This document shows, in pieces, positions 1 through 7,786 of a DNA stretch of 64,000 bases; the first letter of the stretch is position 1, and each line of letters opens with the position of its first letter. Below the pieces are notes generated by a model. That model made no database searches and was not told where the DNA came from. It saw only the letters and a program-made list of their open reading frames with translations. The stretch spans positions 92,023-156,022 of the forward strand of contig NZ_PYBW01000011.1 in the NCBI RefSeq assembly GCF_003205575.1. Reading direction: 5' to 3'. The translations under genes and the position numbers were made by a program. This DNA is from Streptomyces tateyamensis. Lineage in GTDB: Bacteria; Actinomycetota; Actinomycetes; Streptomycetales; Streptomycetaceae.

Positions 1-762
1 GCGGCTGCGCGCCTCGCCGACGATCTTGTTGGCCTCGGACCGCGCCTCGGAGATCGCCTGGTCGGCGGTCTGCTGGGCGAGCGCGAGCACCCGGGCGGCG
101 CTGTCGCCACCGGGACCCTGCTGCTGCGGCATCGGCGCACCCAGCGGGCCGCCCATCTGCTGCTGCATCGGGTTGCCCATCGGGGCGAGCTGCTGCTGGC
201 CGCCCATGGTGCCCATCTGCGGCTGCATCTGGCCCATCGGGTTGCCCATGGGCTGGAGCATCTGGCCGCCCATCGGCTGCACCAGCTGCTGCTGACCACC
301 CATGGTGCCCATCTGCTGCTGACCCATCTGCTGCTGACCCATCGGCTGCTGCATCTGGCCCATCGGGCCGCCCTGACCGACCGGCAGCTGCGGCGCACCG
401 GACGGCAGGCCGAGCGGCTGACCGCCCATCTGGTGCTGCTGCGACTGCTGCTGCTGGGACTGCTGCTGCTGGCCCGGCACCTGCTGGCCGGGGACCGGCG
501 GGCCGGATATGGCGGCCGGCACGGGGGCGCCGGGGCGCTGCCCGTCCTGCGGCTGCTCCTTGCGCATGTTGGCCTGGTTCTGCGCGGCGGCCCGGGTCGC
601 GGCGGCCAGCTTGGCCCGCAGGTCCTCGTTCTCGCGCAGCAGACGGGTCAGCTCGGCTTCGACCTCGTCGAGGAAGGCATCGACCTCGTCCTCGTCATAG
701 CCTTCGCGCAGGCGGACGGTCGTGAACTGCTTGTTCCGGACGTCCTCGGGGGTCAACGGCAT
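1..762 (-). CDS. divIVA: DivIVA/Wag31 polar growth protein (3' end beyond window)
   Basis: Coiled-coil scaffold that marks curved membrane at hyphal tips and directs polar wall growth. The ATG at 762 starts the family N-terminus MPLTPEDVRNKQF, with its membrane-binding residues. A first coiled coil follows (about residues 28-65). A long low-complexity linker of Gln, Met, Gly and Pro runs from about 80 to 218, and then a second coiled coil (ARVLALAQQTADQAIS) begins and runs off the left edge. Large Q/M/G-rich linkers are typical of Streptomyces DivIVA. It is the last gene of the dcw run, 49 bp after ylmG, and is probably cotranscribed with it. Identity is secure; full length is unknown. Confidence 0.95.
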   Translation of the reverse strand, partial: MPLTPEDVRNKQFTTVRLREGYDEDEVDAFLDEVEAELTRLLRENEDLRAKLAAATRAAAQNQANMRKEQPQDGQRPGAPVPAAISGPPVPGQQVPGQQQQSQQQQSQQHQMGGQPLGLPSGAPQLPVGQGGPMGQMQQPMGQQQMGQQQMGTMGGQQQLVQPMGGQMLQPMGNPMGQMQPQMGTMGGQQQLAPMGNPMQQQMGGPLGAPMPQQQGPGGDSAARVLALAQQTADQAISEARSEANKIVGEARSR

Positions 763-811
763 CTCTTCACCTCAACGTGATCGTCGGCACACTGGCATCC
801 TGCCGCATCGC

Positions 812-1102
812 TCACCACGGCAGACGCTGCACGAGCGAGATCAGGACATACACAATGATCATCAGTACGAAGAAGGACAGGTCGAGCGCCACGCCCCCGA
901 GACGCAACGGCGGGATGAACCGCCGAAGAAGCTTGAGTGGCGGATCCGTGACAGTGTACGTGGCCTCCAGGACCACGACCATGGCCTTGCCGGGTCGCCA
1001 GGAGCGGGCGAACTGGAAGACCCAGTCCATGACCAGGCGGAACAGCAGAATCACCAGGAAGACGGTCAGTGCGTAGTAGAGCACTGCCCCCACGATCCCC
1101 AT
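812..1102 (-). CDS. ylmG: YggT/YlmG family membrane protein
   Basis: A 96-residue integral membrane protein of the YggT family, whose members lie beside sepF in Gram-positive bacteria and in cyanobacteria and plastids. Two hydrophobic hairpin segments are visible, at about residues 3-28 and 68-92. The conserved central stretch TDPPLKLLRRFIPP lies between them and is the family signature. The exact activity is not known. The position between sepF and divIVA is the usual Streptomyces order and suggests a role in division or envelope organisation. The ATG at 1102 fits the family start. Confidence 0.9.
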   Translation of the reverse strand: MGIVGAVLYYALTVFLVILLFRLVMDWVFQFARSWRPGKAMVVVLEATYTVTDPPLKLLRRFIPPLRLGGVALDLSFFVLMIIVYVLISLVQRLPW

Positions 1103-1188
1103 CGGGTATCCCTCTCCCGGTTTCCACTAGTCGCCAACTGCCTTGTCACGCACTGTCCAACTGGTCCACACATGGCGTCGTGGCCGGG

Positions 1189-1794
1189 TCAGCTCTGGTT
1201 GAAGAACCCACCCTCGGCGATCCGAGCCTTGTCCTCCGCCGTGACATCGACGTTAGCAGGCGACAGCAGGAACACCTTCTGAGTCACGCGCTCGATACTG
1301 CCGTGCAGACCGAAGACGAGTCCAGCGGCGAAGTCTACGAGCCGCTTGGCATCGGTGTCGTCCATCTCGGTCAGATTCATGATCACCGGGGTGCCGCCGC
1401 GGAACTGTTCCCCGATGGTACGGGCCTCGTTGTAGGTCCTCGGGTGCAGCGTGGTGATGCGGTACGGCTCCCGCTCGTTCACGACCTTGGGCATGATCAC
1501 CGGGCCACTCTTCTCCAGGTTCTGACGGCGTTCGGGTGTGATGGACGACACTGGTGCCATCCGCGGCGGCTCCTGCCGGATCGGCACGGCGGCCGGTACC
1601 GGTTGGGGCGCGATCGAGGCCACCGGGGCCGGCTGCGCCGGCGCGGCCGGCCGGGGCACCTCCTCGGTCCGCCCGGTCCGGATCGGCTCGGGGTCCGTGT
1701 CGTAGTCGTCGTCCGGGTCGTAACCCTGGCCGTCGTACGTCTCGTCCTCCACGAGGCCGAGGTAGACCGCCATCTTGCGCATTGCGCCGGCCAT
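1189..1794 (-). CDS. sepF: SepF, FtsZ membrane anchor
   Basis: SepF bundles FtsZ and tethers it to the membrane through an N-terminal amphipathic helix; actinobacteria lack FtsA, so SepF replaces it. I chose the ATG at 1794, giving 201 residues that begin [18 protein letters not shown], the expected membrane-binding helix. A GGAGG/AGGAG ribosome site lies just upstream. A longer frame to 1863 adds residues unlike the family. A disordered, acidic, Pro-rich linker (about residues 25-85) leads to the globular SepF core, which ends in [19 protein letters not shown] and the tail GGFFNQS. The 283 bp upstream separate it from ylmE, so it may have its own promoter. Confidence 0.95.
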   Translation of the reverse strand: MAGAMRKMAVYLGLVEDETYDGQGYDPDDDYDTDPEPIRTGRTEEVPRPAAPAQPAPVASIAPQPVPAAVPIRQEPPRMAPVSSITPERRQNLEKSGPVIMPKVVNEREPYRITTLHPRTYNEARTIGEQFRGGTPVIMNLTEMDDTDAKRLVDFAAGLVFGLHGSIERVTQKVFLLSPANVDVTAEDKARIAEGGFFNQS

Positions 1795-2077
1795 GCTCCT
1801 GTCCTCCGCTCTGTGGTGGATCGGCTTCGTCTCCGGCCCCGTCCCCGGGTGGACCCGGTACACCGGACTCTTCGAGTACGGTGGGCCCGTAGCCGAAGTG
1901 TGCGGGGTGGGACGTGCGGTCCGCTCACTTTCCGTCAGATTCGCGGCACTGGGCCCGAAATTCCGTCAGTCTGTGTGCGTGGCCGCGGACATACGATCCA
2001 CGGTTGGTTCGGTTCGACCGGACGAATCGGTGCTTTGTCCTGATTTGTCCGGCAGTCTGATCTACTACCCGGTGACG

Positions 2078-2818
2078 TTACCCGAGGGGTGACCGCGCAC
2101 CGAGCACCGCAGTACCGACGCGTACATGTGTCGCTCCGGCGGCAATCGCCTGCTCAAGGTCACCGCTCATCCCCGCCGAGACCATCGTGGCAGCAGGATG
2201 GGCCGCACGTACGGCGGTTGAGATTTCCGCGAGCTCGGCGAAGGCGGCGGCCGGGCGGCCGGCCAGTGCGCCGGTCAGCGGAGCGACGGTCATCACACCA
2301 TCCAACCGCAGCCCGGGCGTGTCGGCGATCAGGTCGGCCAGCGCGGGCACCTGGTCCGGCGCCACTCCGGCCCGCCCCGCGCCGACCCCGGCGTCGAAGG
2401 CCACCTGCACCAGGCACCCCAGCTCCGCGCGCCCCTCCCGGAGCACCGCCTCGGACAGCGCGCTGACCAGCCGCGGCCGGTCGACCGAGTGAACATGGTG
2501 CGCATAGCGCACCACCGAGCGCGCCTTGTTCGTCTGCACCTGTCCGACGAAGTGCCAGACCAGCGGCAGGTCGGCGCAGTCGGCCGCCTTCGGCGCCGCG
2601 TCCTGGTCACGGTTCTCGGCCACCTCGCGCACCCCGAGCGAGGCGAGCAGCCGGGTGTCCGAGGCGGGGTAGGTCTTGGTGACCACCACCAGGGTGACCT
2701 CGGAGCGCGGCCGGCCGGCCGCGGCGCAGGCCGCCGCGATCCGCTGTTCGACCGCGGACAGCCCGCCGCGCAGCTGCGCCAGCCGGTCGGCGGTGTCGCC
2801 CTGCTGTCGGTCCGTCAT
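2078..2818 (-). CDS. ylmE: YggS/YlmE-type PLP-binding protein
   Basis: Alanine-racemase-fold PLP protein of the YggS/PLPBP family, involved in vitamin B6 and amino-acid homeostasis; no defined catalysis is known. The 246 residues have the PLP lysine at about K48 (VVVTKTYP), the HFVGQVQTNK motif, and the C-terminal phosphate-binding stretch ending MSAGMSGDLEQAIAAGAT. The ATG at 2818 is well placed. In other Streptomyces ylmD lies directly upstream. Here the next gene is ftsZ, 87 bp away, with a strong hairpin between them. Confidence 0.93.
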   Translation of the reverse strand: MTDRQQGDTADRLAQLRGGLSAVEQRIAAACAAAGRPRSEVTLVVVTKTYPASDTRLLASLGVREVAENRDQDAAPKAADCADLPLVWHFVGQVQTNKARSVVRYAHHVHSVDRPRLVSALSEAVLREGRAELGCLVQVAFDAGVGAGRAGVAPDQVPALADLIADTPGLRLDGVMTVAPLTGALAGRPAAAFAELAEISTAVRAAHPAATMVSAGMSGDLEQAIAAGATHVRVGTAVLGARSPLG

Positions 2819-2847
2819 CTCCGGTCACCTTCCCCGCTGCACACGAC

Positions 2848-2881
2848 GGTGCCCACCCCGGCCGTTGGCGGGATGGGCACC
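2848..2881 (-). terminator. Hairpin terminator after ftsZ
   Basis: An inverted repeat with arms GGTGCCCA and TGGGCACC (8 bp) extends after one mismatch through CCCG/CGGG and two more pairs to a tiny loop. It lies 25 bp after the ftsZ stop and 29 bp before the ylmE start. There is no U-tract, which is common for Streptomyces terminators. It could end or weaken read-through from ftsZ into ylmE-sepF. Confidence 0.75.
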
Positions 2882-2905
2882 GAACCCTGGAAAAAATCTT
2901 ACAAA

Positions 2906-4102
2906 CTACTTGAGGAAGTCCGGGACATCGAGCTCCTCGGCCTGGCTCTCCACGTAGGGCAGCCGGGCCGGCTGGACCTGCGGCGGGACCGGCGGGGCCA
3001 CCGCGGTCTCGGCCTTGGCCGCCGCGGGCTCCTCGGCGCGGCCGGTGACCGCGCCCATCCCGCCGTACGGCCGGGTCGGCGCGTGCGCCGGACGCTCGGG
3101 CGCGGCCGGCGGAGTACTCGCCTTGACCACCGGGTCGCGCACGATGGCCGGCGGCTGGCCGCCGTCGAAGCCGGCCGCGATGACGGTGACCCGGACCTCG
3201 TCGCCGAGGGCGTCGTCGATCACCGCACCGAAGATGATGTTGGCCTCGGGGTGCGCGGCCTCGCTGACCAGCTGGGCCGACTCGTTGATCTCGAACAGGC
3301 CGAGGTCGGAGCCGCCGGAGATGGAGAGCAGCACGCCGCGGGCGCCGTCGATCGAGGCCTCCAGCAGCGGGGAGGAGATCGCCATCACCGCAGCGGCCTT
3401 GGCCCGGTCCTCGCCGCGCGCCGAGCCGATCCCCATCAGGGCCGAGCCGGCGTCCGACATGACCGACTTGACGTCGGCGAAGTCGAGGTTGATCAGGCCC
3501 GGGGTGGTGATCAGGTCGGTGATGCCCTGGACACCGGAGAGCAGCACCTGGTCCGCCGAACGGAACGCGTCCAGCACGCTGACCTGGCGGTCCGAGATGG
3601 ACAGCAGGCGGTCGTTCGGAATGACGATCAGGGTGTCCACCTCCTCGCGCAGCGAGGCGATGCCGTCCTCGGCCTGGTTGGCCCGGCGGCGGCCCTCGAA
3701 GGTGAACGGGCGGGTGACCACGCCGATGGTGAGCGCGCCGAGCGAGCGGGCGATGTTGGCCACCACCGGAGCGCCGCCGGTGCCGGTGCCGCCGCCCTCG
3801 CCGGCCGTCACGAAGACCATGTCGGCCCCCTTGAGGACCTCCTCGATCTCCTCGCGGTGGTCCTCGGCGGCCTTGCGGCCGACCTCGGGGTTGGCGCCCG
3901 CGCCCAGGCCGCGGGTCAGCTCACGGCCGACGTCGAGCTTGACGTCGGCATCGCTCATCAGCAGGGCCTGCGCATCGGTGTTGATCGCGATGAACTCGAC
4001 GCCCTTGAGCCCGACCTCGATCATCCGGTTGATGGCATTGACACCGCCGCCGCCGATACCGACGACCTTGATGACTGCGAGGTAGTTCTGCGGTGCTGCC
4101 AC
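2906..4102 (-). CDS. ftsZ: Cell division tubulin homologue FtsZ
   Basis: GTPase that polymerises into the Z-ring and sporulation-septum ladders. The 398 residues start at a GTG (4102) with a GAGAGG ribosome site 8 bp upstream. The tubulin signature GGGTGTG is present near residue 105, the N-terminal nucleotide loop GIGGGGVNA near 16, and the T7-loop region [11 protein letters not shown] near 205. A variable Pro/Ala-rich linker leads to the C-terminal peptide DVPDFLK, which binds SepF and FtsW in actinobacteria. It is separated from ftsQ by a long regulatory gap. Nothing is atypical in the protein. Confidence 0.98.
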   Translation of the reverse strand: MAAPQNYLAVIKVVGIGGGGVNAINRMIEVGLKGVEFIAINTDAQALLMSDADVKLDVGRELTRGLGAGANPEVGRKAAEDHREEIEEVLKGADMVFVTAGEGGGTGTGGAPVVANIARSLGALTIGVVTRPFTFEGRRRANQAEDGIASLREEVDTLIVIPNDRLLSISDRQVSVLDAFRSADQVLLSGVQGITDLITTPGLINLDFADVKSVMSDAGSALMGIGSARGEDRAKAAAVMAISSPLLEASIDGARGVLLSISGGSDLGLFEINESAQLVSEAAHPEANIIFGAVIDDALGDEVRVTVIAAGFDGGQPPAIVRDPVVKASTPPAAPERPAHAPTRPYGGMGAVTGRAEEPAAAKAETAVAPPVPPQVQPARLPYVESQAEELDVPDFLK

Positions 4103-4307
4103 GTCGAAGGCCTCTCGCCTCGGATGTCCGGGTCGGCTTCCTGGGTCGCGGAAGCCGACGTTCAGAGGGGTTGGGGAGCCCGGTTCCTGACTGATTGTCC
4201 GAAATGGAGACCGGCGACCCGAACCCTAAACTTGACGTTGAGGGTTCACAGCGGACTGGTGCCGGGTTCCGAACGAAGCGTCAGGTACCTTCGGCACACC
4301 GCCTGGT

Positions 4308-4327
4308 GACACAGGACACTAAGTGTC
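4308..4327. promoter_or_regulatory. Candidate WhiA-type GACAC cluster upstream of ftsZ
   Basis: Two direct GACAC pentamers (4308-4312 and 4315-4319) and one inverted copy (GTGTC, 4323-4327). The last two form the perfect 13-bp palindrome GACACTAAGTGTC. GACAC is the published recognition core of the sporulation regulator WhiA, and ftsZ is a reported WhiA target in S. venezuelae. Site identity is inferred from motif and location only. Confidence 0.55.
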
Positions 4328-4337
4328 GGACGGGTTT

Positions 4338-4352
4338 GTGTTCAACGAACAC
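4338..4352. promoter_or_regulatory. 15-bp palindrome upstream of ftsZ
   Basis: GTGTTC-AAC-GAACAC, a perfect inverted repeat with 6-bp arms, 10 bp from the GACAC cluster. It is placed like an operator for a dimeric regulator of ftsZ. I cannot assign the binding protein. Confidence 0.4.
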
Positions 4353-4511
4353 GCCGAGCTTCCCTTTTTTCTTTTGAGCCTATGTGATCACCACTCGGCG
4401 TCGAGCGCCGGGGGTGGGACCACCCAGGGTCGGCCACCCACCGACACGTCGTCAATGGTGCTGCCGACGGAGCGTCAGTGGTGCTCCTGTGAAGAGAACC
4501 TACCGGATCAC

Positions 4512-5291
4512 TCAGCCGGAGATCGCCGGAGCCTGCGGCGCGCTCACGTCGTAGGTCCTGGCCTGCTGCTTCAACAGGGCCTTCAGGACCACCGACTTGC
4601 GCTCGGTGTCCTCCGGCGAGCCCCACCGCACCGTGGTGCCGTCGGCCAGATGCAGTTCGATGTCGTCATACGAACGGACCAACAGCGCCGGGGACCGCTG
4701 GGCCAGTTCGGGCGGCAGGCCGGCGGCCACCCGGACCGCACCGCGGACCAGTTCGGCCGGCGGCAGCACCGCCGAGGCGTCCTGGGCGGACTGGCTCAGC
4801 TGCAGCTCGACCACCGGCACCCCGGACGGCGGGGCGGCCTCGGTGGCGAAGCTCACTCCACTTGCATCTATTTGAGTGAACTTGCCATCAGAACCCTTGA
4901 CAGCAGCGACGGCAGTCCGCTCAACCACCTTGACCCGCAGTGTGTGCGGCCAGCCGCGCCACACCTCGGCCTTGGCCACCCGCGGGATCGCCTCCACCCG
5001 GTGCTGCACCGCGTCGAGGTCGACCCGGGCCAGCGGCCCGTGCTGCACCGGTCCTATCGCGTCCCGGATCGCGTCCACCGTCAACTGGTCGTTGCGCAGG
5101 CCCTGGACGGCGACCGTGCGGACGTCGAGCACCGAGGAGAAGAAGACCAGCCAGCCGGCCGTCGCGAGCACCCCGGCGACCAGGGCGCTGAGCACCACGA
5201 CCCCCCGCCGCGACAGCCGCAGCGGGGGGTGTTCCTGCTCGTCCTCCTCGAACTCGGTGTCCGGGGACGACGGGGCGAGCTGGTCAGCCAC
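4512..5291 (-). CDS. ftsQ: Divisome protein FtsQ
   Basis: Bitopic membrane protein linking FtsL and the divisome to the wall synthases. The 259 residues include a charged cytoplasmic N-tail and one membrane segment (about 30-52, VVVLSALVAGVLATAGWLVF). A POTRA domain follows immediately (VRTVAVQGLRNDQLTVDAI), and then the FtsQ domain with PHTLRVKVVERTAVAA. The GTG at 5291 overlaps the end of murG by 8 bp, so translation is probably coupled. Confidence 0.93.
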   Translation of the reverse strand: MADQLAPSSPDTEFEEDEQEHPPLRLSRRGVVVLSALVAGVLATAGWLVFFSSVLDVRTVAVQGLRNDQLTVDAIRDAIGPVQHGPLARVDLDAVQHRVEAIPRVAKAEVWRGWPHTLRVKVVERTAVAAVKGSDGKFTQIDASGVSFATEAAPPSGVPVVELQLSQSAQDASAVLPPAELVRGAVRVAAGLPPELAQRSPALLVRSYDDIELHLADGTTVRWGSPEDTERKSVVLKALLKQQARTYDVSAPQAPAISG

Positions 5292-6390
5292 GGCGGCGGC
5301 CGGTCCTCGCCGCCTCGATCGCCTCGTAGACCATGCCGACCAGCAGGTCGTCGGCGTCCCGGCGGCCGAACTCGGCGGCCGCCCGGCTCATGTCCCACAG
5401 CCGCTGCGGGTCGGTCAGCACCGGCAGCACGTTGCGCAGCACCCAGTCCGGGGTCAGCTCCGCGTCGTCCACCAGCAGGCCGCCGCCGGCCTTGACCATC
5501 GGCTGGGCGTTCAGCCGCTGCTCACCGTTGCCGATCGGCAGCGGCACGAAGGCGGCCGGCAGGCCGACCGCGGCCAGCTCGGCCACCGTCATCGCCCCGG
5601 CCCGGCAGAGCATCAGGTCGGCGGCGGCGTACGCCAGGTCCATCCGGTCCACGTAGGGCAGCGCGCGGTAGGGCGGCATGCCCGGGATGTCGTCGATCTG
5701 CGGCAGCTCGTTCTTCGGGCCGACCGCGTGCAGGATCTGCACCCCGTACTGCTGCAGCCGCGGCGCGATCGCCTGCACCGTCTCGTTCAGCCGCCGCGCG
5801 CCCTGCGAGCCGCCGGAGACCAGCAGGGTGGGCAGGCGCTGGTCCAGGCCGAAGTAGTGCCGGGCCTCGGGACGGGTGGCGTTGCGGTCCAGGGTGGCGA
5901 TGGTGCGGCGCAGCGGGATGCCGATGTACCGCGAGTCGCGCAGCTTGCTGTCCGGGGTGGAGACGGCGACGAAGTCGCTGTACCGGGCCCCGATCTTGTT
6001 GGCCAGGCCCGGGCGGGCGTTGGCCTCGTGCACCACGATCGGCACCCCGGCCCGCTTGGCCGCCAGGTAGGCGGGCATCGCCACGTAGCCGCCGAAGCCG
6101 ACCACCGCGTCGGCCTTGACCCGCTCGATGATCTCCTGGGCGGCCCGCACCGTGCCGCGCAGCCGGCCCGGCACGGTGATCAGCTCGGGGGTCGGCTTGC
6201 GGGGCAGCGGCACCGCCGGGATCAGCTCCAGCTGGTAGCCGCGCTCCGGGACCAGCCGGGTCTCCAGGCCGCGCTCGGTCCCCAGCGCCGTGATGCCGAT
6301 GCTGGGGTCGTGCCTGCGCAGTGCGTCCGCGAGCGCCATGGCCGGCTCGATGTGACCGGCGGTGCCTCCGCCGGCGAGTACGACATGCAC
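5284..6390 (-). CDS. murG: UDP-GlcNAc:lipid I N-acetylglucosaminyltransferase MurG
   Basis: Transfers GlcNAc from UDP-GlcNAc to lipid I on the inner membrane face to make lipid II. The 368 residues have the N-terminal glycine loop VVLAGGGTAGHIEPA, the acceptor-side loop GFGGYVAMPAYLA, and the donor-site motif VSGGSQGARRLNE. The C-terminal CRAGAMTVAELAAVGLPA region contacts the UDP sugar. ATG start at 6390, 6 bp after the ftsW stop. A standard GT28 enzyme. Confidence 0.97.
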   Translation of the reverse strand: MHVVLAGGGTAGHIEPAMALADALRRHDPSIGITALGTERGLETRLVPERGYQLELIPAVPLPRKPTPELITVPGRLRGTVRAAQEIIERVKADAVVGFGGYVAMPAYLAAKRAGVPIVVHEANARPGLANKIGARYSDFVAVSTPDSKLRDSRYIGIPLRRTIATLDRNATRPEARHYFGLDQRLPTLLVSGGSQGARRLNETVQAIAPRLQQYGVQILHAVGPKNELPQIDDIPGMPPYRALPYVDRMDLAYAAADLMLCRAGAMTVAELAAVGLPAAFVPLPIGNGEQRLNAQPMVKAGGGLLVDDAELTPDWVLRNVLPVLTDPQRLWDMSRAAAEFGRRDADDLLVGMVYEAIEAARTGRRRG

Positions 6391-6396
6391 CGAAAT

Positions 6397-7758
6397 TCAC
6401 CGCTCCCTGCGCGGCCCCGGGGCCGGCGCTGTGGTTCGTCGTCGTGGCAGCACCCGGCGCAGGCCTGTCCTGAACCGGGACTTCGAACTCCGGGCGGCCA
6501 GGGCCGCCTTGGCCCCCGGGACGCTGCGCGCGAAGCAGAGCAGTGTCCCGACGGCCGTCATGGCGGACAGCATGGCGGATCCCCCGTAGGAGAACAGCGG
6601 CAGGGGTACACCCGCGATCGGGAGCAGTCCCAGTGCCGACCCCAGGTTGATCACGGCCTGGGCCATGATCCACGTGGTGGCGGCGCCCGCGGCGTACCTG
6701 ACGAAGGAGTCCCTCGTGCCGATGGCCACTCGGATACCCGCATACCCTAGTGCCGCGAAGAGACCGATCACCGACAGCGTCCCCACCAGACCGATCTCCT
6801 CGCCGGTGGCGGCGAAGATGAAGTCGGTGTGCGCCTCGGGCAGCTGACCCCACTTCTCGTAACCGGCCCCGAGGCCGGTGCCGAACGGACCGCCCAGGCC
6901 CAGCGCGTAGAGGCCGTGCAGCGCCTGGAAGCAGTCGTGGTCCGGGGTCTGCTTGGTGATCCCGATGCAGGCGAGCCGGTCCAGCCGGTGCGGCACCGTG
7001 ATGATCAGCGCGGTGCAGGCCACCACGGCGATGCCCAGGGTGGCGACGAAGAGCCGCAGCGGGGCGCCGACCATCCACAGCAGCGCGAAGACCATGGCGA
7101 CCAGGATCATCGAGGTGCCCATGTCGCCGCCGAGCATGATCAGCATCAGCAGCACCAGCGCGCCCGGGACCAGCGGCACCAGCAGGTGCTTCCACTGGGT
7201 CAGGGTGCCCGCCTTCTGCTTGCGGGCCAGCAGGTCGGCCGCCCAGAGCAGCAGCGCCAGCTTGGCGAACTCCGAGGGCTGGACCTGGAAGAAGCCGAAG
7301 TTCAGCCAGTTCCGGTTGCCGTTGACCTTCATCCCGATGCCGGGGATGGCCACCAGCACCATGAGGCCGATCGATCCGAGCAGCACCGGGTAGGCCAGCA
7401 CCCGGTGCACGCCCACCGGCACCCGGGCCGCGGCCACCAGCAGCACCGAGCCGAGGATCACCGCGACCAGCTGCTTGCGGAAGTAGTACGGGCCCGGCAG
7501 ACCCTGGTGGATCGCGGTGATGTTGGACGAGGAGAAGACCATCACCAAGCCCAGCACCAGCAGCAGCGAGGCCGAACCCAGGATCAGGTAGTACGGCGTC
7601 AACGGCCGGTTCAGGGTCCAGCGCAGCCGCTCCCGCAGCGCCTTGAGCCGCCCGATCGCGCCCTCGGTCTTGAAGACCGTGGTGGTCGCCGAGATCAGCG
7701 CCGGGCCCTGCTGCTGTTGCGGCGGCGCGGAGGCCTCCGCCCTGGTCTGACCCGCCAC
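6397..7758 (-). CDS. ftsW: SEDS glycosyltransferase FtsW
   Basis: Septal peptidoglycan polymerase of the SEDS family, partner of FtsI. The 453 residues begin with a GTG (7758) behind an AGGAGGGG ribosome site. The protein has about ten membrane segments. Conserved pieces include NFGFFQVQPSEFAKLA, the loop GLGAGYEKWGQLPEAHTDFI, and GVPLPLFSYGGSAMLSAM, which fit FtsW. The basic, Arg-rich C-tail after about residue 420 is cytoplasmic. It follows murD by 28 bp. Confidence 0.95.
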   Translation of the reverse strand: MAGQTRAEASAPPQQQQGPALISATTTVFKTEGAIGRLKALRERLRWTLNRPLTPYYLILGSASLLLVLGLVMVFSSSNITAIHQGLPGPYYFRKQLVAVILGSVLLVAAARVPVGVHRVLAYPVLLGSIGLMVLVAIPGIGMKVNGNRNWLNFGFFQVQPSEFAKLALLLWAADLLARKQKAGTLTQWKHLLVPLVPGALVLLMLIMLGGDMGTSMILVAMVFALLWMVGAPLRLFVATLGIAVVACTALIITVPHRLDRLACIGITKQTPDHDCFQALHGLYALGLGGPFGTGLGAGYEKWGQLPEAHTDFIFAATGEEIGLVGTLSVIGLFAALGYAGIRVAIGTRDSFVRYAAGAATTWIMAQAVINLGSALGLLPIAGVPLPLFSYGGSAMLSAMTAVGTLLCFARSVPGAKAALAARSSKSRFRTGLRRVLPRRRTTAPAPGPRRER

Positions 7759-7786
7759 CGCGCCGCCCCTCCTGATGTCTGCCTCG

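Larger units (their letters stand above)
4103..4511 (-). promoter_or_regulatory. ftsQ-ftsZ intergenic control region
   Basis: A 409-bp stretch without a gene between the end of ftsQ and the start of ftsZ. It is less GC-rich than its surroundings, with an A/T run on both strands near 4365-4376. In Streptomyces this gap carries several ftsZ promoters, including a sporulation-induced one (established knowledge). Here I see a TAGGGT hexamer on the minus strand near 4222-4227 that could be a -10 element, a GACAC cluster at 4308-4327, and a 15-bp palindrome at 4338-4352. Transcription starts cannot be fixed from sequence alone. Confidence 0.7.
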
